Counted from the first letter of the stretch, positions 27,418-35,713 are shown. The stretch: 64,000 nt of DNA from Streptomyces sp. NRRL B-3428 (GCA_000721375.1 JOGW01000002.1:62001-126000), one strand, 5' to 3'. A program made the numbers and translations. Notes: a model not told the origin generated them from the letters alone.

Positions 27418-28242
27418 ATGGCAACCGAGGACGCTCAGGTGACCGGCAAGGTCACCATCGTCGGCGCGGGTCCCGGCGCCGCCGATCTGCTGACGTTCCG
27501 GGCGGCGCGGGCCATCGCGGACGCGGACGTCGTGATCTGGGCGGCCAGCCTCGTCCAGGCCGACGTGCTCGACCACGCGCGCCCGGACGCCGAGATACTC
27601 GACTCGGCGACGATGTCCCTCGAGGACGTCGTCGCGGTGTACGAGCGTGCCGCGCGCGACGGTCTTCGCGTCGCCAGGATCCACTCCGGCGACCCCGCGC
27701 TGTGGGGCGGCACCCAGGAGCAGGTGGACCGGTGCACGGTGCTCGGCATCGAGGTGGAGATCGTGCCGGGGGTCTCGGCGTTCTCCGCGGTCGCCGCGCT
27801 CGCGCAGCGCGAGCTGACCATTCCCGAGGTGGCCCAGTCGGTGGTCCTGACCCGGCTTGGCGGCGGCAAGACGCCGATGCCGCCGGGTGAGGAGGTACGG
27901 GAGTTCGCACGGCACGGCACGACCATGGCGATCTTCCTGTCGGCGGCCCGCTCGGGCCAGTTGACGCGTGAGCTGCTCGAAGGCGGCTATCCGACTTCGA
28001 CCCCGGTGGTCGTGGCGTATCAGGCGACCTGGCCCGAGGAGCTGATCGTGCGCTGCACGGTCGGCACGCTGGAGGAGACGGTCAAGGAGCACAAGCTCTG
28101 GAAGCACACGCTGTTCCTGGTCGGCCCGGCGCTCGACGCCGCCGGCACACGCTCGCACCTGTACCACCCGGGCCACTTCCACGGCTTTCGCAAGGCGGAT
28201 CCCGAGGCCCGTAAGTCCCTTCGTACGCAAGGGGCGCAGTGA
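27418..28242 (+). CDS. cobM: Precorrin-4 C11-methyltransferase CobM
   Basis: A 274-residue tetrapyrrole methylase: 'VTIVGAGPGAADLLTFRAAR' at residues 12-31, 'IHSGDPALWGGTQEQ', 'VPGVSAFSAVAALAQREL' and the C-terminal 'HKLWKHTLFLVGPAL'. CobM methylates C11 of precorrin-4. GGAAGGAA lies at the correct distance from ATG 27418. It restarts the rightward cob run after the ZIP gene and must have its own promoter in the 131-base gap, which has no second riboswitch core. It ends overlapping cobL. Confidence 0.94.
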   Translation: MATEDAQVTGKVTIVGAGPGAADLLTFRAARAIADADVVIWAASLVQADVLDHARPDAEILDSATMSLEDVVAVYERAARDGLRVARIHSGDPALWGGTQEQVDRCTVLGIEVEIVPGVSAFSAVAALAQRELTIPEVAQSVVLTRLGGGKTPMPPGEEVREFARHGTTMAIFLSAARSGQLTRELLEGGYPTSTPVVVAYQATWPEELIVRCTVGTLEETVKEHKLWKHTLFLVGPALDAAGTRSHLYHPGHFHGFRKADPEARKSLRTQGAQ

Positions 28243-29546
28243 TGACCGAGGGTGGGAGTACGACTCCCCTGGCGATCACGGTGATCGGCGCAGGGACGGG
28301 CACGCCGCTCGACGCCGCCGCGCGGGCGGCACTCGACCTGGCCACCGTGGTGGTGGGCGGTGAGCGCCATCTGCTCGCGGCCGGACTCGGCGCGGACGTG
28401 GAGCGCATCGTGCTCGGTCCGCTCGCACCGGCGCTCGACCTGGTCGAGAAGCACCGGGGCGAGGAGCACGCGCGCGTCGTGGTGCTCGCTTCCGGGGATC
28501 CCGGGTTCTTCGGGATCGTACGGGCGCTGGCGGAGCGTTTCGGTCCGCAGGCGCTCGATGTGCGGCCCGGGGTGTCCTCGGTGGCGGCGGCGTTCGCCAA
28601 GGCCGGGCTGCCCTGGGACGACGCGGTGGTGGTCAGCGCGCACGGGCGTGATCTGCGGACGGCGGTCAACGTCTGCCGGGCGCATGCCAAGACGGCCGTG
28701 CTGACCGGTCCGGGCGCGGGCCCCAAGGAGCTCGGCGCGGAGCTGGTGCACCGGGCCGCGAGCCGAGTCCTGCTCGTGGCCTCGGCCCTGGGCGATCCCG
28801 AGCACGAGCGGATCGAGCGGGTCACTCCGGCCGAGGCGGCCGCGCGGGAGTGGGACGCGGTCAGCGTGGTGCTGTGCCTGGACGAGACGCGGTCCCTTTC
28901 TCCCGTACGCACGGTGGCGGGACCGCGTCCGCTGCCGCAGCGTTGGGCGCTGGACGAGGGCGAGTTCAGCCATCGGGACTCGATGATCACGAAGTTCGAG
29001 GTACGGGCGCTCGCGCTCGCCCGGCTCGGTCCGCGTACCGGTGACTTCGTGTGGGACGTGGGCGCGGGATGCGGTTCCGTGGCGATCGAGTGCGCCCGCT
29101 TCGGGGCGGCCGCGGTCGCCGTGGAGAAGACGGCGGACGGGATCGAGCGGATCCGTGCCAATGCCGCCGCGCATGGTGTGGAGGTACGGCCGGTGCACGG
29201 TTCGGCGCCGACCGTCCTGTCCCATCTGGCCGATCCCGACGCGGTGTTCATCGGCGGGGGCGGCAGTGAGCTCCCGTCGATAGTGAAGGCGTGTGCCCGG
29301 CGGGCCAGGCGCACGGTGGTCGTGGCCCTTGCCGCGCTCGACCGGGTGCCGCAGGTGCGTGCCGCGCTGACGGAGTCCGGGTTCGTGTGCGACGGGGTGC
29401 TGCTGCAGTCCTCCCGGCTCGCACCGCTGCCCGGCGAGGTGACCCGGCTCGCGGCCACGAACCCGGTGTTCGTGCTGTGGGGCGACCGGACCGAGACCGT
29501 GGGGGCGGGCGGAGACCTGCCCCCGTACGAAGGAGTGCTGAAGTGA
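28242..29546 (+). CDS. cobL: Precorrin-6Y C5,15-methyltransferase (decarboxylating) CobL
   Basis: A 434-residue bifunctional enzyme. The N-terminal half is a CbiE-like tetrapyrrole methylase ('TVIGAGTGTPLDAAARAAL', 'ASGDPGFFGIVRAL'). The C-terminal half is a CbiT-like Rossmann methyltransferase, 'DFVWDVGAGCGSVAIECAR' being the SAM-binding motif I. Together they methylate C5 and C15 and decarboxylate the acetate at C12. The start may be ATG 28242 (TGATG overlap with cobM) or GTG 28239; the ATG has better spacing from the AAGGGG upstream. It overlaps the next gene by four bases. Confidence 0.93.
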   Translation: MTEGGSTTPLAITVIGAGTGTPLDAAARAALDLATVVVGGERHLLAAGLGADVERIVLGPLAPALDLVEKHRGEEHARVVVLASGDPGFFGIVRALAERFGPQALDVRPGVSSVAAAFAKAGLPWDDAVVVSAHGRDLRTAVNVCRAHAKTAVLTGPGAGPKELGAELVHRAASRVLLVASALGDPEHERIERVTPAEAAAREWDAVSVVLCLDETRSLSPVRTVAGPRPLPQRWALDEGEFSHRDSMITKFEVRALALARLGPRTGDFVWDVGAGCGSVAIECARFGAAAVAVEKTADGIERIRANAAAHGVEVRPVHGSAPTVLSHLADPDAVFIGGGGSELPSIVKACARRARRTVVVALAALDRVPQVRAALTESGFVCDGVLLQSSRLAPLPGEVTRLAATNPVFVLWGDRTETVGAGGDLPPYEGVLK

Positions 29547-31264
29547 TCGGCCTGATCTCCGCCACGGCCGCGGGTGCCGCGGCGAGCGAGCGGCTCGCCG
29601 CGGCCTGGCCCGAGCGGGTGCGGGTGTACGAAGGGCCGGTGGGCCCGGCCGTGCGGCAGGCGTTCGGCGAGTGCGAGCAGCTGGTGTGCTTCCTCGCCAC
29701 GGGCGCGACCGTACGACTGCTCGCACCCCTGCTCGCCGACAAGGCATCCGATCCAGGTGTGGTCTGCGTGGACGAGGCGGGCCGGTTCGCGGTGTCGCTG
29801 CTCGGCGGCCATGGCGGCGGGGCGAACGTGCTGGCCGAGGCGGTGGCCGAAGTCCTCGGCTCGCAGCCGGTGGTGACCACGGCGACGGATGCCGTCGGGG
29901 TGCCGGGGCTCGACACACTGGGGCTCCCCGTCGAGGGGGCGCTCGCCCCGGTGAGCCGCGCGATGCTCGACGGCGGGTCCGTGGACCTGGTCGCCGACTT
30001 CCCGTGGCCCCTGCCCGCGCTGCCGCCGAACGTGCGGCCGGACACCGATGCGTCCACGCGCCTCCGCCTCACCGACCGGATCACCGAACTCGGCGAGCAC
30101 GAAGCCGTGTTGCGTCCGCCGTCGCTCGTCGTCGGGGTCGGTGCGTCCAAGGGGGCGCCCGTGGCGGAGATCCTCGACGTGATCACGGCCGCCCTCGCGG
30201 ACGCCGGGCTCAGCCCGCGCTCCCTCGCACATCTCGCCACCGTCGACGCCAAGGCCGAGGAGCCCGGAATCGTCGAGGCCGCCGCGCGGTTCGGGGTCCC
30301 GCTCGTGACCTACTCCCCCGAGCAGCTCGCCGCCGTCCCCGTGCCGAACCCCTCCGACGCACCGCTCAGCGCCGTGGGAACACCCTCCGTCGCCGAGGCC
30401 GCCGCGCTCGTCGAGGGCGCTCGACTCCTCGTACCGAAGACGAAGTCCACGCCTGAAGGGCGCCCCGCGATGGCCACCTGCGCCGTGGCCAGAAGGGCCC
30501 CGCGCGGCCGGCTCGCGGTCGTCGGGCTCGGGCCCGGCGCCCGCGATCTGCTCACCCCGCGTGCCAAGGACGAACTGCGGCGCGCGGCGGTCCTCGTGGG
30601 CCTCGACCAGTACGTCGACCAGATCCGCGATCTGCTCAGGCCCGGCACCGTGGTCCTGGAGTCGGGGCTCGGCGCCGAGGAGGAGCGGGCCCGTACCGCC
30701 GTGGCCGAGGCCCGCAAGGGACAGGCCGTGGCGCTGATCGGCTCCGGCGACGCGGGGGTCTACGCGATGGCCTCGCCCGCGCTGGCGGAGGCGAGCGACG
30801 ACATCGACGTGCTCGGGGTGCCCGGCGTGACCGCCGCTCTCGCCGCAGGCGCTCTGCTCGGCGCGCCCCTGGGCCACGACCACGTCTCGATCAGCCTCTC
30901 CGATCTGCACACCCCGTGGGAGGTGATCGAGCGCCGGGTGCGGGCCGCGGCCGAGGCGGATCTCGTGGTGACCTTCTACAACCCGCGCAGCAGGGGCCGC
31001 GACTGGCAGCTGCCCAAGGCGCTCGGACTGCTCGCGGAGCACCGCACGCCCCGTACACCGGTGGGCGTCGTCCGCAACGCCTCCCGTGCGGACGAGTCCG
31101 TACGCCTGACGACGCTGGCCGGACTCGATCCGGCGACCGTCGACATGATGACGGTGGTCACGGTGGGCAACACGGCCACACGCGAGATAGCCGGCCGCAT
31201 GGTGACCCCGCGCGGCTACCGCTGGCAGCAGGACCCGGACGAGCTTGCGGAGGCCGGCCGATGA
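29543..31264 (+). CDS. cobJ: CbiG-CobJ fusion: precorrin-5A hydrolase-like / precorrin-3B C17-methyltransferase
   Basis: A 573-residue two-domain protein. Residues 1 to about 315 are CbiG-like ('FLATGATVRLLAPLL', 'SLLGGHGGGANVLAEAVA', then 'VGVGASKGAPVAEILDVI'). Residues about 325-573 are CobJ, a tetrapyrrole methylase with 'LAVVGLGPGARDLLTPRAK', 'GSGDAGVYAMASPALAE' and 'VTVGNTATREIAGRMVTPRGY'. CobJ makes the ring-contracting methylation at C17; CbiG opens the lactone left by contraction in the cobalt-first pathway. The fusion suggests both steps are coupled. GTG 29543 overlaps the cobL stop. Confidence 0.93.
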   Translation: MIGLISATAAGAAASERLAAAWPERVRVYEGPVGPAVRQAFGECEQLVCFLATGATVRLLAPLLADKASDPGVVCVDEAGRFAVSLLGGHGGGANVLAEAVAEVLGSQPVVTTATDAVGVPGLDTLGLPVEGALAPVSRAMLDGGSVDLVADFPWPLPALPPNVRPDTDASTRLRLTDRITELGEHEAVLRPPSLVVGVGASKGAPVAEILDVITAALADAGLSPRSLAHLATVDAKAEEPGIVEAAARFGVPLVTYSPEQLAAVPVPNPSDAPLSAVGTPSVAEAAALVEGARLLVPKTKSTPEGRPAMATCAVARRAPRGRLAVVGLGPGARDLLTPRAKDELRRAAVLVGLDQYVDQIRDLLRPGTVVLESGLGAEEERARTAVAEARKGQAVALIGSGDAGVYAMASPALAEASDDIDVLGVPGVTAALAAGALLGAPLGHDHVSISLSDLHTPWEVIERRVRAAAEADLVVTFYNPRSRGRDWQLPKALGLLAEHRTPRTPVGVVRNASRADESVRLTTLAGLDPATVDMMTVVTVGNTATREIAGRMVTPRGYRWQQDPDELAEAGR

Positions 31265-31941
31265 GCACGCATGACCTGTCCCCGTCCCCGTCGCCGTCCC
31301 CGCAGCCGCACGCGCGTGTCGTGCACCCCATCGAGCAGGAGTCCTTCCGCAGGCTGCGCGCCCGCCTCGACACCTCGCACTTCCCGCCGCTGACCAGGGC
31401 GGTCGTCGAACGGGTCATCCACTCGGCGGCCGATCTGGAGTACGCCGCAGATCTCGTCACCGACGAGGCCGCTCTCGTACGGGCGCACAAGGCGCTGCAT
31501 GCGGGCGCACCGGTCGTCGTGGACGTGGAGATGGTCGCGGCGGGCATCACCCGGCGGGAGACCGTCTGCCGACTCAAGGACGCCAAGGCAGGGCCGGACC
31601 TGACCCGTTCCGCACACGCCGTCAGGCTCGCGTACGAACAGGTCGGGCCCGGTGCCCTGTGGGTGATCGGCTGCGCACCCACAGCCCTCGAGGAACTTCT
31701 GACACTCGACGCCGATCCCGCCCTGGTGATCGGTCTGCCCGTCGGTTTCGTCGGCGCAGCCGAGTCCAAGGCGGCGCTGCGCGAGAGCGGACTGCCCGCC
31801 GTCAGCAACGTGTCCGAGAAGGGCGGCTCCGCGGTGGCCGCCGCGGCGCTCAACGCCCTGCTCTACCACCCGCCGGGCGCGCCCCGGCCACGAGACACCC
31901 AGCACGACCCTCTGCACCCCCGCACTAAGGAGACCCAGTGA
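31261..31941 (+). CDS. cobH: Precorrin-8X methylmutase CobH
   Basis: A 226-residue enzyme that moves a methyl group from C11 to C12, giving hydrogenobyrinic acid. The catalytic His is expected in 'RVVHPIEQESFRRL' (about residue 22). Other family segments: 'VDVEMVAAGITRRE', 'PALVIGLPVGFVGAAESK', 'SEKGGSAVAAAALNAL'. The N-terminal 15 residues contain a Ser-Pro dipeptide run (SPSPSPSP) from a CCGTCC DNA repeat. It overlaps both neighbours by four bases. Confidence 0.94.
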   Translation: MSTHDLSPSPSPSPQPHARVVHPIEQESFRRLRARLDTSHFPPLTRAVVERVIHSAADLEYAADLVTDEAALVRAHKALHAGAPVVVDVEMVAAGITRRETVCRLKDAKAGPDLTRSAHAVRLAYEQVGPGALWVIGCAPTALEELLTLDADPALVIGLPVGFVGAAESKAALRESGLPAVSNVSEKGGSAVAAAALNALLYHPPGAPRPRDTQHDPLHPRTKETQ

Positions 31942-32855
31942 CCACCGCTCCCGCCCTGCTCGTCGCAGGACATGGCACCCGGGACGAGGCCGGGGCCGAG
32001 GCCTTCCGCGCTTTCGTACGGGAGTTGGGGCGCCGCCACCCCGAACTGACGGTCTCCGGCGGCTTCATCGAACTGTCCCCGCCGCCGCTCGGCGAGGCGG
32101 TCACCGAGCTGGTGGAGCAGGGCGTCCGGCGGTTCGCGGCCGTCCCGCTGATGCTGGTGTCGGCCGGGCACGCCAAGGGCGACATACCGGCGGCGCTCGC
32201 CCGCGAGAAGGAACGCCACCCCGGGATCTCGTACACCTACGGCCGCCCGCTCGGTCCGCACCCCTCGCTGCTCTCGGTCCTTGAGCGGCGGGTGGACGAG
32301 GTGCGCGGCGACTGGGCGCGCGAGGACGTCACGGTGCTGCTCGTCGGGCGCGGTTCGACGGACCCCGACGCCAACGCCGAGGTGCTCAAGGCCGCGCGGC
32401 TGCTGTGGGAGGGCCGGGGTTACGCGGGGGTGGAGACCGCCTTCGTCTCGCTCGCCGCCCCGGATGTGCCGAGCGGGCTCGACCGGTGCGTGAAGCTGGG
32501 CGCGGAGAAGGTGATCGTGCTGCCGTACTTCCTGTTCACCGGGATCCTGCCGGTGCGGGTGCGCGAGCAGGCCGAGACCTGGGCGGCCGCCCACCCGGAG
32601 GCCGAGGTGCGCAGCGCCGAAGTGATCGGCCCCGAGCCGGAGTTGCTGGATCTGGTGATGGAGCGCTACCGCGAGGCCCTGAAGGGCGATCTGCGGATGA
32701 ACTGCGACTCGTGCGTGTACCGCATCGCGCTGCCCGGCTTCGAGGACAAGGTGGGGATGGCGCAGCAGCCGCACTTCCACCCGGACGACGACGGCCACCA
32801 CCATCACCACGGAGCCGGGGCGGGTCACCAGCATGGCCATGCACACGCGCACTGA
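31938..32855 (+). CDS. cbiX: Sirohydrochlorin chelatase-like protein (CbiX) with Cys and His-rich tail
   Basis: A 305-residue two-lobed CbiX protein. Metal-site His residues lie in 'VAGHGTRDEAG' and 'LVSAGHAKGDIP'. After residue about 255 there is an extension with 'MNCDSCVYR' (a CxxC) and then a tail of about 28 residues, half of them His, ending in HQHGHAHAH. CbiX inserts Co2+ (or Ni/Fe in relatives) into sirohydrochlorin in the early-cobalt route; the tail probably binds metal. It overlaps cobH by 4 bases and the aminotransferase by 23. Confidence 0.92.
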   Translation: MTTAPALLVAGHGTRDEAGAEAFRAFVRELGRRHPELTVSGGFIELSPPPLGEAVTELVEQGVRRFAAVPLMLVSAGHAKGDIPAALAREKERHPGISYTYGRPLGPHPSLLSVLERRVDEVRGDWAREDVTVLLVGRGSTDPDANAEVLKAARLLWEGRGYAGVETAFVSLAAPDVPSGLDRCVKLGAEKVIVLPYFLFTGILPVRVREQAETWAAAHPEAEVRSAEVIGPEPELLDLVMERYREALKGDLRMNCDSCVYRIALPGFEDKVGMAQQPHFHPDDDGHHHHHGAGAGHQHGHAHAH

Positions 32856-33909
32856 GCCTGCGGCACCACCCGACGACGCCTCGTACGACCTGCGCCATCA
32901 CGGGGATGCCGAGGTACGCGACGGCACGCTGACCGATCTCGCGGTCAATGTCCGTACGGGGACGCCTCCGCAGTGGCTGCGCGAGGAGATCGCGAGCTCG
33001 CTCACCGCTCTGGCCGCCTACCCGGACGGCCGGGCGGCGCGGGCGGCGGTGGCGGCGCGGCACGGAGTGGGCCCGGAGCGGGTGCTGCTCACGGCGGGGG
33101 CGGCGGAGGCGTTCGTGCTGCTCGCGCGGGGGCTCGAGGTACGCCGACCGGTCGTGGTGCACCCGCAGTTCACGGAGCCGGAGGCGGCGCTGCGCGATGC
33201 GGGGCATTCGGTTGCGCGGGCCTTGCTGCGGGCCGCCGACGGATTCCGTCTTGACCCGTCGGACGTCCCCGTCGAGGCGGACCTCATCGTCATCGGAAAC
33301 CCGACGAACCCGACGTCCGTGCTGCACCCGGCTCGCGTCGTGGCCGAACTCGCCCGGCCCGGGCGGGTATTGGTCGTGGACGAGGCGTTCATGGACGCGG
33401 TGCCGGGTGAGCGGGAGTCGCTCGCGGGCCGGACGGATGTGCCCGGTCTCGTGGTGCTGCGCTCGCTCACCAAGACGTGGGGGCTTGCGGGGTTGCGGAT
33501 CGGATACGTGCTGGCCGATCCCGAGATCATCGCCGCACTGGAACGAGCCCAGCCGCTGTGGCCCGTCTCCACTCCGGCCCTCGCGGCCGCCTCGGCCTGC
33601 ATGCGCCCGGAGGCGCTTGCGGAGGCGGAACTCGCGGCCCGCGCGTATGCGCGGGACCGGGCGTATCTGCTGGCGGGGCTGAGGGAGTTCGCGCAGGTGT
33701 CGGTGTGCGGGGAGCCTGCCGGGCCCTTCGTCCTGCTCCGCCTCGACCGGGCCGCCGAGGTGCGCGCGCGGCTGCGGGAAGCCGGCTTCGCGGTCCGGCG
33801 CGGGGACACCTTTCCGGGGCTCGGTTCGCAGTGGATACGCATGGCGGTACGGGACCGGGGGACGACCGACCGGTTCCTGGCGGCGCTGGCGGGGGTGGGG
33901 GTGCGCTGA
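32833..33909 (+). CDS. cobC: CobC-like PLP aminotransferase / threonine-phosphate decarboxylase
   Basis: A 358-residue class I/II aminotransferase-fold protein resembling CobD of Salmonella (CobC of aerobic pathways) and HisC. The PLP Lys is in 'RSLTKTWGLAGLRIGY'; 'VIGNPTNPTSVLHP' carries the Asn that contacts PLP, and 'VLVVDEAFMDAVPGE' the Asp. In this context it most likely makes (R)-1-amino-2-propanol phosphate for the nucleotide loop. ATG 32833 overlaps the CbiX reading frame by 23 bases; ATG 32839 is also possible. A strong terminator follows. Confidence 0.9.
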   Translation: MAMHTRTEPAAPPDDASYDLRHHGDAEVRDGTLTDLAVNVRTGTPPQWLREEIASSLTALAAYPDGRAARAAVAARHGVGPERVLLTAGAAEAFVLLARGLEVRRPVVVHPQFTEPEAALRDAGHSVARALLRAADGFRLDPSDVPVEADLIVIGNPTNPTSVLHPARVVAELARPGRVLVVDEAFMDAVPGERESLAGRTDVPGLVVLRSLTKTWGLAGLRIGYVLADPEIIAALERAQPLWPVSTPALAAASACMRPEALAEAELAARAYARDRAYLLAGLREFAQVSVCGEPAGPFVLLRLDRAAEVRARLREAGFAVRRGDTFPGLGSQWIRMAVRDRGTTDRFLAALAGVGVR

Positions 33910-33946
33910 GGCGCACCCGGCGGCCGAGTTCGACCGCGGGAACAGC

Positions 33947-33983
33947 AAGGGGAGGGCGGCACAGGGATTTCCGCCCTCCCCTT
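33947..33983. terminator. Bidirectional terminator between cobC and the LAETG gene
   Basis: A 13-bp perfect inverted repeat, AAGGGGAGGGCGG at 33947-33959 and its complement at 33971-33983, 11-base loop. It lies between convergent genes, 37 bases after cobC. Confidence 0.88.
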
Positions 33984-34044
33984 ACTCATGCCCCGTACAG
34001 CTCAAGGGAGTTGTTCACTGCAGGGACGTCTTCAGGCGGCTGAC

Positions 34045-34962
34045 TCAGCCGCGACTGCGGGAGCGGGCCAAGACCAGGGCGCCGCCGCCCAGGCCGAGCA
34101 GGAGGACGGCGCCGCCCGCGATGAACGGGGTGGTGGAGCTGCCACCGGTCTCCGCCAGGTCCTGCTTCACCTCGCCCGCCGACTGGGCCTTCACACCCTC
34201 GTCCTTGATGGTGTCCGCGGGCTTCGCCGGCTTCGGAGCGGCCGCCGGGGACTCGCAGGACGCCTCAGCGAGGGCGATCACGCCCTCCACCTCGGCCACG
34301 TTGAGGTTCAACGGGTTTACGGAGACCTTGAGTTCGAGCGCGGCGGCCGCGGCCGTCTTCGAGGTCGTGTGGGTCTTGGAGAGCGTCAGCGTCACCTCGC
34401 CCACCGCCGGGACGGCAACGCGCGTGACCCCTCCCGAGGAGATGGTGACCTTCTTGCCGAGCACCGTCACCGCGCCGAGCACATTGGCCTGGGCGACCGG
34501 CTGCTTGCCCGCCTCGCAGACGGCCTTCGACCTGACGGCTTCCAGCTCGATCACCGAGAGCAGCGGCAGGCCGGGGACGTTGACCTTGGCGTGGGCCAGG
34601 TTCGTACTGGCCTGCGCCTTGTGCCGGTCCGTGGTCGCCTTCGCCGTGGCGACCTCCGCGCGCAGAACGCTGATCGGCTGCCCCTTCTCGACGCCGTCCA
34701 GCGTCACCGTCAGCGCGGTCTTCTCCGCCGACTTGGGCGCCTGCACCTCGTTGAGGGTCGCCTTCAGCGGGACCTGCACGGTCTTGTTGAGCAGCCCGAC
34801 ATCGAGCTGCGTACGGAGCACGGCCGCACTCGCCTTCCCCTCGTCGCCCGTGGCGTGGGCGCTGCCGGCGGAGGCGAGGGCCACAGGACCGGTGGCCAGG
34901 AGCGTCGCCGCGGCCGTCGCGGCGACTCTGCGTGCGGGCATGCGAAGGGTGTTGCTGTTCAA
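34045..34962 (-). CDS. LAETG-anchored surface protein (SCO1860 family)
   Basis: A 305-residue secreted protein. Signal peptide of about 38 residues ('RRVAATAAATLLATGPVALASAGSAHA'-type core, shown in part). The C-terminus has the class E sortase signal LAETG, a hydrophobic helix of about 20 residues and the tail ARSRSRG. The mature region has repeated beta-rich segments and an Ala/Lys/Pro stalk ('PAAAPKPAKPADTIK'). It is expected to be covalently linked to peptidoglycan. Start: TTG 34962 with GGGGG upstream, or ATG 34941. Role unknown; it sits next to the cobalamin cluster but on the opposite strand. Confidence 0.88.
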   Translation of the reverse strand: MNSNTLRMPARRVAATAAATLLATGPVALASAGSAHATGDEGKASAAVLRTQLDVGLLNKTVQVPLKATLNEVQAPKSAEKTALTVTLDGVEKGQPISVLRAEVATAKATTDRHKAQASTNLAHAKVNVPGLPLLSVIELEAVRSKAVCEAGKQPVAQANVLGAVTVLGKKVTISSGGVTRVAVPAVGEVTLTLSKTHTTSKTAAAAALELKVSVNPLNLNVAEVEGVIALAEASCESPAAAPKPAKPADTIKDEGVKAQSAGEVKQDLAETGGSSTTPFIAGGAVLLLGLGGGALVLARSRSRG

Positions 34963-35569
34963 GATGGAGGTACCCCCAGGGAGACATGGAGCCGTCGAAC
35001 GCACGCGGTACTTCCGGGACATGCGCCGCGTCGACGACCTCGACGCCGAGAATCTTTACGCACGGAGAGTGAACTGGCAGCAGCGTGGCGTGAGTTCACC
35101 CCAAAGGGGGGTTTCCGGCCCTGTATTCGATTTCGGGGGCATATACGGACCCGTACGTCACCCGTGTCACTGAAGTCTTCCGAACGCGAGCGAATGCGCT
35201 GGTTGACGCCCCGGCGCACGCCAAGAGATGTCAAACGAGCAGACCGCCACGACGTCACGCTCCGTCAACGTGGGCGGCGGTCGCCATCTGCGGACAGGTG
35301 GACGCCTCGAAACAGGCCTGACATGTGGACCACTTCCACGAAGCCGGCAGAGGGTCGTCGACGTGTTGTCGTTCACGACGGCCGTGCGGTGAGCGCCGGC
35401 CGGACGGGGAGCTGCGGCCCGCGCTGGAGGAGACAGCACGAGCGACGTCGCGGCAGCGGTACGGGCGTGCGCTTCTGGGCGGGAACTCGTGGAGTACGGG
35501 TTCCCGCAGGACGTCGAGGTGGCGGTGGAGCTGGGCTCGTCCACCTCCGTGCCGCACTTGCGAAACGGC
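34963..35569. other. Long intergenic region with a possible gene remnant
   Basis: About 600 bases without a convincing gene. It must hold the promoter of the leftward LAETG gene. On the plus strand a frame open from about 35393 to the TGA at 35585-35587 reads, near its end, ELVEYGFPQDVEVAVELGSS and then TSVPHLRNGAFVSV. That stretch looks protein-like but lacks a start codon or ribosome binding site, so it may be the decayed 3' end of an old gene. Confidence 0.4.
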
Positions 35570-35702
35570 GCGTTCGTGAGCGTCTGACCCCGCGCCGGGT
35601 CGGGCGCTCGTGAGCGTCTGACCCCGCGCCGGGTCGGGCGTTCGTGACCGCTGATCCCGCGCCGAGCCGGGCGTTCGTGAGCGCCTGCACCGCGCCGGGC
35701 CG
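35570..35702. repeat. 34-bp intergenic tandem repeat array (four units)
   Basis: Units at 35570-35603, 35604-35637, 35638-35670 and 35671-35702. The first two are nearly identical; the third and fourth are diverged and one to two bases shorter. Each begins GCG(T/C)TCGTGA and ends with a GC-rich CGCGCCGGG stretch. The array lies between the possible gene remnant and the 3' end of the leftward amidohydrolase gene. Confidence 0.85.
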
Positions 35703-35713
35703 CGCCGGACCCG

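Noticed and set aside
28082..31042. 986-codon minus-strand frame opposite cobL and cbiG-cobJ
   Set aside because: Low-complexity Ser/Arg/Ala composition and no ribosome binding site; the plus-strand genes are certain.
32770..32852. His-rich tail of CbiX as an artificial tag or frameshift
   Set aside because: The tail is in frame with good codon bias, interspersed with Gly, Asp and Ala, and fits known His-rich CbiX variants.
35255..35557. 100-codon minus-strand frame in the LAETG-amidohydrolase gap
   Set aside because: Start lacks a ribosome binding site and the sequence is Arg/Ser/His-rich without structure.
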